DNA of 64,000 bases, from contig NZ_LMIK01000009.1 in NCBI RefSeq assembly GCF_001428685.1, forward strand, positions 153,242 to 217,241, given 5' to 3'. Both the position numbers and the translations under genes were made by a program. The notes below the pieces were generated by a model. That model made no database searches. It had not been told where the DNA came from and worked only from the letters and a program-made list of their open reading frames with translations. Every line of letters begins with the position of its first letter. The stretch's first letter is position 1. The stretch is from Lysobacter sp. Root76 (lineage in GTDB: Bacteria > Pseudomonadota > Gammaproteobacteria > Xanthomonadales > Xanthomonadaceae). This document shows positions 39,531 to 47,766 of the stretch, in pieces.

Positions 39531-40429
39531 TGAGCAATCAAGACTGGCTGGCCACGCAATTCGAGGCCCATCGCGATCATCTGCGGGCGGTAGCCCAGCG
39601 CATGCTGGGGTCGCACAGCGAGGCCGAGGACGTGGTCCAGGACGCCTGGCTGCGCATGAGCCGCGCCGACACCAGCGAAGTCGACAACCTCGGCGGCTGG
39701 CTGACCACGGTGGTCGCGCGCGCCTCGCTAGATGTGCTGCGCTCGCGCAAGACCCGCGCCGAGGAATCGCTGGACGCGCAGCCGGTCGAACACGACTACG
39801 GCAGCGACGATCTGGAAGGGCCCGAAGACCAGGTGCTGCTGGCCGATGCGATGGGCCCGGCGCTGCTGGTGGTGCTGGATCGGCTGACGCCGTCGGAGCG
39901 GATCGCATTCGTGCTGCACGACTTGTTCGGCATGTCGTTCGAGGACATCGGCCCCATCGTCGGGCGCAGCGACATCGCCGCGCGCCAGCTCGCCAGCCGC
40001 GCGCGCCGCCGCGTCCAGGGCGCGGTCACGCCGGACCCGGACCTGGCGCGCCAACGCAAGGTCGTCGACGCGTTCCTGGCGGCTTCGCGCGGCGGCGACC
40101 TGCTCGGCCTGCTGTCGGTACTGGACCCGAACGTGGTGCTGCGCGCCGACGCCGTCGCCGTGCTCACCGCCAGTGCCAACCAGTCCGACGGCGCACCGCG
40201 CCTGGCGCCGGAACTGCGCGGCGCCAAGACGGTCGCCGAAACCTTCGTCGGTCGCGCGCAAACCGCCCGAGCCGCCATTGTCGCCGGTGCCGCGGGCGCG
40301 GCCTGGGCACCGGACGGCGCCCCACGCGTCGCTTTCGCCTTCAGGGTGGTCGGCGAACGCATCGTCGCGATCGAGATCATTGCCGACCCCGCGGGGATCG
40401 CGAACGCGAATGTGGCGCTGCTGGACTGA
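39530..40429 (+). CDS. SigJ/ECF41-like sigma factor with SnoaL-like C-terminal domain
   Basis: The 299-aa product has sigma regions 2 (AEDVVQDAWLRMSR) and 4 (LTPSERIAFVLHDLFGMSFE), and then a C-terminal NTF2/SnoaL-like extension (about 185-299). In ECF41 factors this extension takes the place of an anti-sigma factor. The usual ECF41 DGGGK and NPDKL motifs are not recognisable; the corresponding regions read LRADAVAVL and ADPAGIANANV. It probably drives itself and the divergent AhpD-like gene. Confidence 0.88.
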   Translation: MSNQDWLATQFEAHRDHLRAVAQRMLGSHSEAEDVVQDAWLRMSRADTSEVDNLGGWLTTVVARASLDVLRSRKTRAEESLDAQPVEHDYGSDDLEGPEDQVLLADAMGPALLVVLDRLTPSERIAFVLHDLFGMSFEDIGPIVGRSDIAARQLASRARRRVQGAVTPDPDLARQRKVVDAFLAASRGGDLLGLLSVLDPNVVLRADAVAVLTASANQSDGAPRLAPELRGAKTVAETFVGRAQTARAAIVAGAAGAAWAPDGAPRVAFAFRVVGERIVAIEIIADPAGIANANVALLD

Positions 40430-40491
40430 GCCGTCGCGCGACTCGGCGGCCGTCTCCGGCCGCCGCAGCGAGACTCAAGGCGGGGCGAAGT

Positions 40492-40809
40492 TCAAGGCGT
40501 AGCCAGCTTGAGCCCGACCAGCCCCGTCACGATCAGCGCCACGCTGATCACGCGCAACGCGTTCAGGGGCTCCTGGAACAGGACGATGCCGAGGATGACG
40601 GTGCCGACCGCGCCCACGCCGACCCAGATCGCGTAGGCAGTGCCGACCGGCAGCGACTTCATGGCGATGCCGAGCAGGCCCAGGCTGATCGCCATCGCGG
40701 CGGCCGTGCCCACGGTGGGCCAGAGTTTGCTGAAACCGTCGGTGTATTTGAGGCCGATGGCCCAGCCGATCTCGAACAGACCGGCGAGTACGAGAATGAT
40801 CCAAGGCAT
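40492..40809 (-). CDS. gdx: Guanidinium exporter, SMR family (Gdx/SugE)
   Basis: A 105-aa inner-membrane antiporter with four hydrophobic helices. The motif GLFEIGWAIGLKYTDGFSKL includes the conserved Glu (residue 13) that exchanges guanidinium for protons; GWA-GLKYT is typical of the Gdx/SugE subgroup rather than multidrug QacE/EmrE. A guanidine-II riboswitch lies directly before its ribosome site, which fixes the substrate assignment. It follows rlmB on the same strand. Confidence 0.94.
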   Translation of the reverse strand: MPWIILVLAGLFEIGWAIGLKYTDGFSKLWPTVGTAAAMAISLGLLGIAMKSLPVGTAYAIWVGVGAVGTVILGIVLFQEPLNALRVISVALIVTGLVGLKLATP

Positions 40810-40829
40810 GACAGGTCTCCTTTCGCGAT

Positions 40830-40871
40830 GGGGCCGTCCCCGGGCGATTGGAGCGGCGGGGTCGTCCCCGC
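40830..40871 (-). promoter_or_regulatory. Guanidine-II (mini-ykkC) riboswitch
   Basis: On the minus strand two hairpins carry the diagnostic ACGR tetraloops: GCGGGG-ACGA-CCCCGC (40856-40871) and GGGG-ACGG-CCCC (40830-40841), joined by 14 nt. The second ends about 8 nt before the AAAGGAG ribosome site of gdx, so ligand binding would free translation, as known for this class. Confidence 0.93.
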
Positions 40872-40888
40872 TTCCTGATGCCCGTGGA

Positions 40889-41656
40889 TTATTTCACGGG
40901 GACCAGGCGCTGGCGCACCGCTTCGAACAAGGTCACGCCCGCGGCTACGGACACGTTCAGGCTCTCGACCGCGGAGCCGTCGGCGCCGCCGGGCATCGGG
41001 ATCTTCACCAGTTGATCACAATTCTCGCGGGTGAGCCGGCGCAGGCCGTCGGATTCGCCGCCCAGCACCAGGCCGACGTTGCCGCGCAGATCGATGCTGT
41101 AGAACGAGGCCTCGGCTTCGCCGGCCAGGCCGTACAGCCATACGCCCAGCTGCTGCAGTTCGCGCAGGGTACGCGCGAGGTTGGTGACCGGAATGATCGG
41201 CACGCTGTCGGCGGCGCCGGCCGAGGTCTTGCGCACGGTCGCGTTGACCTGGACCGCGCGGTCCTTGGGAATGATCACCACGGTGGTGCCGGCCGCGGCC
41301 GCGCTGCGCAGGCAGGCGCCGAAGTTGTGCGGGTCCTGCACGCCGTCGAGTATCAGCACCAGCGCGCGGCCTTCGGCGGCCTCGATCAGGCCCTGCAGCT
41401 CGTTCTCGTCCCAGGTCTTGGCGGCGGCGTAGCGCGCGACCACGCCCTGATGGCGCAGACCGCCAGCGACGCCGTCCACGGCCTGGCTCGCGACCTTGCG
41501 CACGTCGATGCCGACGCGGCGCGCATTGCTTTCGATCTCGGCCAGGCGCGGGTTCTTGGCGCCGGCTTCGATCAGCACTTCACGCACGTTGTCGGCGTCG
41601 TGCTCGATCGCCGCCGAGACTGCGTTGATACCGGCGATCCATTGTTTCTGGCTCAT
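40889..41656 (-). CDS. rlmB: 23S rRNA (guanosine-2251-2'-O-)-methyltransferase
   Basis: A SPOUT methyltransferase, 255 aa, that modifies G2251 in the peptidyl transferase P loop. It has the N-terminal L30e-like substrate domain (WIAGINAVSAAIEH) and the catalytic knot with LDGVQDPHNFGACLRSA, VLGGESDGLRR and ESLNVSVAAGVTLFE. The rnr-rlmB order is the same as in E. coli, although 341 bp lie between them here. Confidence 0.96.
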   Translation of the reverse strand: MSQKQWIAGINAVSAAIEHDADNVREVLIEAGAKNPRLAEIESNARRVGIDVRKVASQAVDGVAGGLRHQGVVARYAAAKTWDENELQGLIEAAEGRALVLILDGVQDPHNFGACLRSAAAAGTTVVIIPKDRAVQVNATVRKTSAGAADSVPIIPVTNLARTLRELQQLGVWLYGLAGEAEASFYSIDLRGNVGLVLGGESDGLRRLTRENCDQLVKIPMPGGADGSAVESLNVSVAAGVTLFEAVRQRLVPVK

Positions 41657-41997
41657 GGGGGTTCCGTATGCGGGAGCGACCGCCGACCGGGCGCGAGCCG
41701 GGCCGACGGGAGGACAAGGGGGGAGATTCTAAGCCAGCGAGGGCCCTGAGGCCTGTTCCGGCCCCGTCCCGCGCCCCCAAGGCGCGGTTTCCCCCTTTAA
41801 AAATGGGCCAACGGCATTTGCCCTTGGCTTGCCTGCACGGCGAAGCCAATCCCGCGCTGCGGTTCCGTCGCATGAATCGGAACCGGGTTCGGGCGCTCGC
41901 CCCCACTTCAAGGGGGCACCCTGGCGCTTGTTTCGCCCGCTTCGGGCGCGGGGCGCCTCCGTCCGGGAAAGAAGCCCGCGAACTCGCTCCTACCCGT
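41657..41997. other. 341-bp gap between rnr and rlmB
   Basis: No gene is seen. It holds C/G-rich repeats with ccccctttaaaaatgggcca and cacttcaagggggcaccctg, resembling the 15.1-15.2 kb gap, so these may be copies of a small intergenic repeat. Confidence 0.5.
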
Positions 41998-44484
41998 TCA
42001 ATACTTCTGCTTGCTGCGCTTGGCCGGCTGCCCGCGCGGCGGCAAGGGTTTGGCGCCGCGTTCCTCGACCAGTTTGAAGTCGATCTTGCGGTCCTCGACG
42101 CTGGCCTTCATCACCACGATCGAGACCCGGTCGCCGAGCCGGAACTCGCGCGCGGTGCGTTCGCCCTGCAAGGTCTTGCGGATCGGATCGAAGTGGTAAT
42201 AGTCGTGCGGCAGCTGGGTAACGTGGATCAGGCCGTTGACCTTGGACTCGTCGAGCTCGACGAACAGGCCGAAGCTGGTCACGCCGCTGATGGTGCCCTC
42301 GAACTCGCCGCCGACGTGCTGCTCCATCCAGGCGGCGCGGTAGCGCTCGTCGACCTCGCGTTCGGCCTCGTCGGCACGCCGTTCGCGCTCGGAACATTGC
42401 AGCGCCAATGCCGCCATCTCGCGCGGCGAGTACAGGAACTGATCGGGGCGCGCGCCGCTGAGCGCGTACTTGATCGCGCGGTGCACCAGCAGGTCGGGAT
42501 AGCGGCGGATCGGCGAGGTGAAGTGCGCGTAGGCCTCCAGCGCCAGGCCGAAGTGGCCGAGGTTGTCCGGCGCGTACACCGCCAGACTCTGGCTGCGCAG
42601 CAGTACCGACTCGATCAGGGCCGCATCGGGACGCTCGCGCACCTTCTTCAGCAGCTCGGTGAAGTCGCGCGGCTGCACTTGCGGCCACGGCGGCATGCGC
42701 AGCTTGAACTCCTTGAGGAACTCCTGCAGGTCGGCGTACTTCTGCTCCGGCGGCCGTTCGTGGTTGCGGTACGGCGCCGGCACGTGCGCGCCGATCAAAT
42801 ACTTCGCGGCTTCGACGTTGGCCGCGATCATGCATTCCTCGATCAGCTTGTGGGCGTCGTTGCGCTGGAGCATGCCGGCCTGGACCACTTCGCCGCGCTG
42901 GTCGAGCACGAAACGCACTTCGCTGGATTCGAACTCGATCGCGCCGCGGCGCTGGCGCGCCTTGGACAGCACGCGGTAGAGCTGATGCAGGCGCTGGATG
43001 GCGGGCAGCAGCGAGCCGATCTGGGCCAGCGCGTCCGCGCGCGCTTCTTCCTCGATGCCCTCGCCTACCGCGCTCCAGACCTGGGTGTAGGTCAGGCGCG
43101 CATGCGAGTTCATCACCGCTTCGTAGAACTTCGATTCGGTCACCTGGCCTTCGCGGTCGATCTGCATGTCGCAGACGAAGCACAGCCGGTCGACCTTGGG
43201 CTTGAGCGAACAGATACCGTTGGACAAGGTCTCCGGCAGCATCGGCACCACGAAGCCGGGGAAGTAGACCGAGGTCGCGCGGCGGGTCGCCTCTTCGTCC
43301 AGCGGCGTGCTGGGACGGACGTAGTGCGAGACGTCGGCGATCGCGACCACCAGGCGGAAACCGTCGCGGTTGGGTTCGCAATAGACCGCGTCGTCGAAGT
43401 CCTTGGCGTCTTCGCCGTCGATGGTGACCAGCGGGGTCGAGCGCAGGTCGACGCGTTGCGCGGCCAGTTCGGGCGGCACGGTCAGCGCGACGCCGGCGGC
43501 TTCGTCGAGCACGGCCTGCGGGAATTCGTGCGGCAGTTCATGGCCATGGATCGCGGCCTGCACCGCCAGCGAGGCGGTCAGGCGTTCGCCCAGCACCGTC
43601 AGCACGCGGCCGATCGGCGGGCGCTTGGCGTCCGGCGCCTGCACCAGTTCGCAGACCACCAGTTGACCGTTCTGCGCTTCCAGGCGCGCATCGGGCGGGA
43701 TCTGCACGTTGCGCTGGATACGGCGATCGTCGGGCACGACGTAGCTGATGCCGGACTCCACGGTAAAGCGCCCGATCAGACGGTTGAGGCGGCGCTCCAG
43801 CACTTCGACGATCGCGCCTTCGCGGCGGCCGCGGCGGTCGACGCCGGTGACGCTGGCGAGCACGCGGTCGCCGTGCATGGCCTTGCGCATTTCGAACGGC
43901 GGCAGGAACAGATCGTCGCCGCCGCCGGCTTCCGGACGCAGGAAACCGAATCCGTCGGGGTTGGCGATCACCACGCCCGGGATCAGGTCCATGCGCGCGG
44001 CCGGGGCGAACTCGCCCTTGCGGTTCTGCAGCAGCTGGCCTTCGCGCAGCATCGCCGCCAGGCGCTTGCCGAGCGCGTCGAAACGGTCGGGCTCGCTCAG
44101 GCCCAGGGTCTCGGCCAGGACCTCGGCGCGCATCGGGCCGTCGGCCGCGGCCAACAGTTGCAGGATCGCTTCGCGGCTGGCGATGGGCTGCTCGTAGCGG
44201 CGCGCTTCGCGCTCGGCGTAGGGATCGTTGTAGGCCGACGGCGCATTGCGCGCGCGCGGCGCGGGCGGCGCCGCCGCATCGGCCTTGCCGCGCTTGCCGC
44301 CCTTGCCGGGTGCGCCGTGCTGCAGGTTCTCCGGCAGCCAGGCCGGGCGCGGGGCGGCGGTCTTCTTGCCGCCTCCGCTCTTGCCGGCGCCTTGCTTGCC
44401 GCTCGCCGGCTTGGCGCCGGCCTTCGCGCTAGGAGCGCGGGTGGATTTGCCGGGCTTGCCCCCGGCCGGGGTCTTCTTGCTCAT
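41998..44484 (-). CDS. rnr: Ribonuclease R
   Basis: This RNB-family 3'-5' exoribonuclease degrades structured RNA. The 828-aa form has a Lys/Ala/Gly-rich N-terminal extension (about 75 residues), the winged-helix domain, cold-shock domains (GVVIANPDGFGFLRPE), and the RNB catalytic centre with TIDGEDAKDFDDAVYCE. A C-terminal S1 domain (FEGTISGVTSFGLFVELDE) and a short basic tail follow. MSKKTPAGGK is taken as start; an upstream ATG adds 20 codons and neither has a good ribosome site. rlmB follows. Confidence 0.96.
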   Translation of the reverse strand: MSKKTPAGGKPGKSTRAPSAKAGAKPASGKQGAGKSGGGKKTAAPRPAWLPENLQHGAPGKGGKRGKADAAAPPAPRARNAPSAYNDPYAEREARRYEQPIASREAILQLLAAADGPMRAEVLAETLGLSEPDRFDALGKRLAAMLREGQLLQNRKGEFAPAARMDLIPGVVIANPDGFGFLRPEAGGGDDLFLPPFEMRKAMHGDRVLASVTGVDRRGRREGAIVEVLERRLNRLIGRFTVESGISYVVPDDRRIQRNVQIPPDARLEAQNGQLVVCELVQAPDAKRPPIGRVLTVLGERLTASLAVQAAIHGHELPHEFPQAVLDEAAGVALTVPPELAAQRVDLRSTPLVTIDGEDAKDFDDAVYCEPNRDGFRLVVAIADVSHYVRPSTPLDEEATRRATSVYFPGFVVPMLPETLSNGICSLKPKVDRLCFVCDMQIDREGQVTESKFYEAVMNSHARLTYTQVWSAVGEGIEEEARADALAQIGSLLPAIQRLHQLYRVLSKARQRRGAIEFESSEVRFVLDQRGEVVQAGMLQRNDAHKLIEECMIAANVEAAKYLIGAHVPAPYRNHERPPEQKYADLQEFLKEFKLRMPPWPQVQPRDFTELLKKVRERPDAALIESVLLRSQSLAVYAPDNLGHFGLALEAYAHFTSPIRRYPDLLVHRAIKYALSGARPDQFLYSPREMAALALQCSERERRADEAEREVDERYRAAWMEQHVGGEFEGTISGVTSFGLFVELDESKVNGLIHVTQLPHDYYHFDPIRKTLQGERTAREFRLGDRVSIVVMKASVEDRKIDFKLVEERGAKPLPPRGQPAKRSKQKY

Positions 44485-44593
44485 CGCGGCATGGTCGCAC
44501 ATCGCCATGAACGCGGTGTCGTCGGCCCGGCACCGCCGATGCATACCGGGCCACGCCGTTGCGGCGCCGCCCGGCTGCGAAACGGGCCCTGGC

Positions 44594-46390
44594 TCAGCCC
44601 ATCCGCTGTGCGCCGCGACCCGGCGACTCCGGCCCGCTCAGGCCCTGTGCCTGCTGCTGCGTCTGCTGCGCGCTGATCTGGGCCAACTGGTCGAAACTCT
44701 GCGCGGCCGGAATGCGTGCCGCCTGATTGGCCTCGACCTGGGCATGGAAATGCGGGCCGCGCTCGCCGGACGGCGAATACATCGCGAACACGTGGACCTC
44801 GCCGTTCGCGGTCGGTCGGCCGATGGCGACGCGGTCGATGCCGTGGCTGAGCGGATCGGCCTTGTGCCGGCACAACAGCTGCGCCGAAATGTTGTCGCAT
44901 TGCTCGGCGTTCCAGCGTCCGTCGGCGGCGAGCACACCGCGGATGTTGCCGAAGGCGGCGTGGTCGGGATGGTTGCGGTCGCGCGCATCGTTCGCGCCCA
45001 GCGGCTGGCCGGCGGGACGCGGCGCGCCCGGCGCCGGGATCGGCCCGATCTCGTTGCCGCGACGATCGAGTTCGGCCGGCGTCGGCCGGTGCGGCGCCGG
45101 CTGCGCGGGGCCGGCCGGGTTGGCGATCGGCGGCGTCGCCACGGGCGCGGGCTGCGCCGTCACCGGCGCCGGCTCGGCGCGCAGCGCGGGCGCGTTGCGA
45201 TCCACCCGCAACAGACGCTCGGACGCGCCGTTGCGGTCGATGTTGAGATCGACCACGCGGTTGGCCTGATTGACCCGCGACAGGTCCTCGCGGTCGACCT
45301 CGCTCCAGGTGCCGCGCACGAAGGCGTGGCCGTTGCCCTTGCGGTCCCAGGTCACGAAGTCGTTGCCGGCCGCGTACACGCCGTTGTCGTTGAAGCGGCC
45401 CGGCTCGGTCTGGCTGGTGCGCGCCTGCTGGTAGGCGCCGCCGCGGTCCAGCGCGTGGATGAAGGGCTCGGCCTGCTCGTAGTTCACGAACAGGCGGCGC
45501 ACGGTCGCGTACTCGCCGGGCAGGTTCGGATGGGCGCGGTCCTGGTCCAGGCGCGTGGGGTTGATCAGGGGATTGGCGGTGACGTGTTGCCAGACCGGAT
45601 GCAGCGGGCTGTCGGGGTGGGAATTGCGCAGCGCGTTGACGACGTCGGCGCCGTGCAGGGCTTTGTCGCGACCGGTTTGGAAGTAGTCGGTCGCCGCCGG
45701 GCTCAAGTTACCGATGGCATCGCTGACGTCGTTCACGCTGTGGTACTGGCCGCGCTCCAGCGCGGCCAGGATCGGGCGCGCTTTCGCTTCATTCTGGTTG
45801 TAGACCTTGGCCACCATCGCGGCCAGCTTGACCTGATCGTCGCCCGAGGCGTCGCGGTACACCTGAGAACGTTGCAGCGGAGCGATCGCGCGATCCATGA
45901 GCTTGTCGACTTGGGCCACGTCGCGGTCATGCACCCAGGTCACACCAGCGTCCGACGCGAGAAAACTATCCAGGTGCGAGCGCACCGTAGCGTCGATGTC
46001 GCGCCCTTGTTCGTCACGAATGGCCGTACCCTTACGCCCGAGGTCCGCCGTGGTTTGATTCACCGGTGCCTGATTCAAGACCCAATCCGAATGATGGGTC
46101 CGTGCCCAGGCCTGGTAGGCGTTGACCAGATCGGCAGGTACGTTCTCGCCACCGGGGACGTTGGGTTGATAGTGCTGCCCTAGATCGGTCTGGATCGTAC
46201 CTATGGTGTAGCCGCTGCGATCGGCCGTTTCGATCCGCGCGGTATCGGCCAGATCGCCGGCCACGGCGAGTCCGTAGGCCTTCTCGCCACTCTCGGAACT
46301 CACGCCCATAGCGAAATAGATGGTGGCGCGTAGTTCGGCGTTTGTCAGGCCAGGCCGCGCTGCAGGACGATGTTGGGGAGTATCGGTCAT
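44594..46390 (-). CDS. XVIPCD-type T4SS effector, probably lysozyme-like
   Basis: Predicted antibacterial effector of the xanthomonad VirB/VirD4 secretion system. The 598-aa product has an N-terminal domain (about 20-290) with SGYTIGTIQTDLGQHYQ, which recalls the GxxQ region of lysozyme-like enzymes. A middle segment and a Pro/Ala-rich linker (about 400-475) follow. The C-terminal region (about 483-590, RNHPDHAAFGNIRGVL, HGIDRVAIGRP, VEANQAARIPAAQSFDQLAQ) matches the XVIPCD layout and ends in a Gln-rich tail. AGGAGG precedes the ATG, and the gene starts 18 nt after a lipoprotein immunity candidate. No T4SS genes lie in the window. Confidence 0.78.
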   Translation of the reverse strand: MTDTPQHRPAARPGLTNAELRATIYFAMGVSSESGEKAYGLAVAGDLADTARIETADRSGYTIGTIQTDLGQHYQPNVPGGENVPADLVNAYQAWARTHHSDWVLNQAPVNQTTADLGRKGTAIRDEQGRDIDATVRSHLDSFLASDAGVTWVHDRDVAQVDKLMDRAIAPLQRSQVYRDASGDDQVKLAAMVAKVYNQNEAKARPILAALERGQYHSVNDVSDAIGNLSPAATDYFQTGRDKALHGADVVNALRNSHPDSPLHPVWQHVTANPLINPTRLDQDRAHPNLPGEYATVRRLFVNYEQAEPFIHALDRGGAYQQARTSQTEPGRFNDNGVYAAGNDFVTWDRKGNGHAFVRGTWSEVDREDLSRVNQANRVVDLNIDRNGASERLLRVDRNAPALRAEPAPVTAQPAPVATPPIANPAGPAQPAPHRPTPAELDRRGNEIGPIPAPGAPRPAGQPLGANDARDRNHPDHAAFGNIRGVLAADGRWNAEQCDNISAQLLCRHKADPLSHGIDRVAIGRPTANGEVHVFAMYSPSGERGPHFHAQVEANQAARIPAAQSFDQLAQISAQQTQQQAQGLSGPESPGRGAQRMG

Positions 46391-46408
46391 GGTCAGCCCC
46401 TCCTGGGC

Positions 46409-46924
46409 TTATTCGCCGGCGCAGGTTTCCGCGGGATCCAGGGGCGCGGCCTGGAATCGGGGCTGTCGACTGAGCGTGAGATAGCGATCGATCACTTTGC
46501 TGTATTGCTGGTACCACACCAAATGCTCGCCTTCGCGTTCGAAATACCCGACCTTGCGGGTGAACTTCGGACACACCTCGTAACCGCCGTTCTGCGCGAC
46601 CTCGCTGCAAGCGTCGTATTCCAGCTTCTTGCCGCGCACATGGCCTTCAAACTTTCCGTCCGAACCGCTGAGGTCCGACCCGTCGGTCCAGGACCCCATA
46701 TAGAGATCGCCTTCGCGCTTGAACGTAATGCCAACGTAGTGCCCCTTGGAGCAACGCGTACTGAAACCCCAGTCGCCGGCGAACGGATCGGCGCCTGCTT
46801 CGGTCGCCGCCGTCGTCGTCGCGGTAGGTCGCTCGTTCTGTGCCGAACAAGCGCTGCCCGACAAAGCCAATCCGGCCAGGCACAGCATTGTCCAGGCTTT
46901 GCGCTGGACGGATCGATCGAACAT
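46409..46924 (-). CDS. Lipoprotein, immunity candidate (X-Tfi) 1
   Basis: The 171-aa product has a lipoprotein signal (MFDRSVQRKAWTMLCLAGLA, lipobox SGSAC, Cys25) and a small beta-rich domain with GDWGFSTRC, KGHYVGITFKREGD and four or more Cys. Effectors of this secretion system act in the periplasm of target cells and are usually encoded next to a periplasmic lipoprotein inhibitor; this gene ends 18 nt before the effector start. MFDR is chosen because AGGAG lies 6 nt before it; the open frame upstream is an effector remnant. Confidence 0.75.
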   Translation of the reverse strand: MFDRSVQRKAWTMLCLAGLALSGSACSAQNERPTATTTAATEAGADPFAGDWGFSTRCSKGHYVGITFKREGDLYMGSWTDGSDLSGSDGKFEGHVRGKKLEYDACSEVAQNGGYEVCPKFTRKVGYFEREGEHLVWYQQYSKVIDRYLTLSRQPRFQAAPLDPAETCAGE

Positions 46925-47086
46925 TCCGCTCTCCTTGTGGGCCTTCGATTTTCGCCTCGGAACCGTATGCAGCCCCGCTCCACTGATCAAAAGAATAGTG
47001 CCGCCCAGCCTGCGCAGCCGTCGCGCCAATTCGGCATTGGTGAGTCCCGGTCGTGCTGCGGGATGCTGATTCGGCGTATCGGTCAT
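46925..47086 (-). pseudogene. Remnant 5' end of a second effector gene
   Basis: The segment starts with an ATG and encodes MTDTPNQHPAARPGLTNAEL, nearly the effector N-terminus (MTDTPQHRPAARPGLTNAEL). It is preceded by the same gcccaggaggggc ribosome site and 18-nt spacing after a lipoprotein stop. After about 22 codons the similarity ends, and the sequence joins the leader of the first lipoprotein gene. It looks like the scar of a deleted effector gene. Confidence 0.7.
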
Positions 47087-47104
47087 GATTCGCCCCTCCT
47101 GGGC

Positions 47105-47617
47105 TTACTCGTCGCATACTTCCGTCTGATCGACGACAGGAACTTGTTGTTGGGGTTGATGATCCAGGATTAGGTATTCGGTCCTTACGGCGCCGTCCCG
47201 GAGATACCACACCAGTTGTTCACCACGGCGGACGAAATACCCGGCGCCGCGGGTATACGAGGGACAACGTGCATACCCACCCCGTTGCTCGGTTACGGTG
47301 CATACGTCGTACTTGAGCTTGTCGTCGTCCTGCATTCCCTTGAACTCGCCGCTCGAGCCCCAGATGTCGGTGCCATCGCTCCAAGTGCCGGTATAGCGAT
47401 CGCCTTCGCGCTTGAGCGTGATGCCGACGTAATGCCCCTTGTAGCAGCGAGTGCTGAAACCCCAGTCGCCGGCGAACGGATCGGCGCCTGCGTCCGTTGC
47501 CGCCCTCGTCGTCGCGGTAGGTCGCTGGTTCTGCGCCGAACAAGCGCTGCCCGACAAAGCCAGTCCAGCCAGGCACAGCATCGTCCAGGCTTTGCGCCGG
47601 ACGCATCGATCGAACAT
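47105..47617 (-). CDS. Lipoprotein, immunity candidate (X-Tfi) 2
   Basis: A 170-aa paralogue of the neighbouring lipoprotein, with an almost identical signal (MFDRCVRRKAWTMLCLAGLA, lipobox SGSAC) and first 65 residues; the C-terminal half has diverged (YDVCTVTEQRGGYARCPSYT). AGGAG precedes the ATG. It is the first gene of the cassette and is followed at 18 nt by the remnant effector start, so its own effector seems lost. Confidence 0.72.
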   Translation of the reverse strand: MFDRCVRRKAWTMLCLAGLALSGSACSAQNQRPTATTRAATDAGADPFAGDWGFSTRCYKGHYVGITLKREGDRYTGTWSDGTDIWGSSGEFKGMQDDDKLKYDVCTVTEQRGGYARCPSYTRGAGYFVRRGEQLVWYLRDGAVRTEYLILDHQPQQQVPVVDQTEVCDE

Positions 47618-47766
47618 TCCGCTCTCCTTGTGGGCTCTCGACTTGCGCCTCGGAGCCGTATGCGGTTCCGCTCCAATGATCATAAGAATAGCGTCGCCCA
47701 GCATGCGCGGACGTGTATGCGGCGACATTGCGGCGAATCGAAGCAGCGATGTGATTATTCGTGTGA

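Noticed and set aside
41668-44676. 1002-codon open frame opposite rnr
   Set aside because: Antisense to ribonuclease R, with no recognisable domain.
46647-47210. Frame conserved between the two lipoprotein leaders (YSFDQWSGAAYGSEA / YSYDHWSGTAYGSEA)
   Set aside because: Substitutions look conservative, but the frame has no own start or stop and runs on through the lipoprotein genes. The similarity is explained by DNA duplication.
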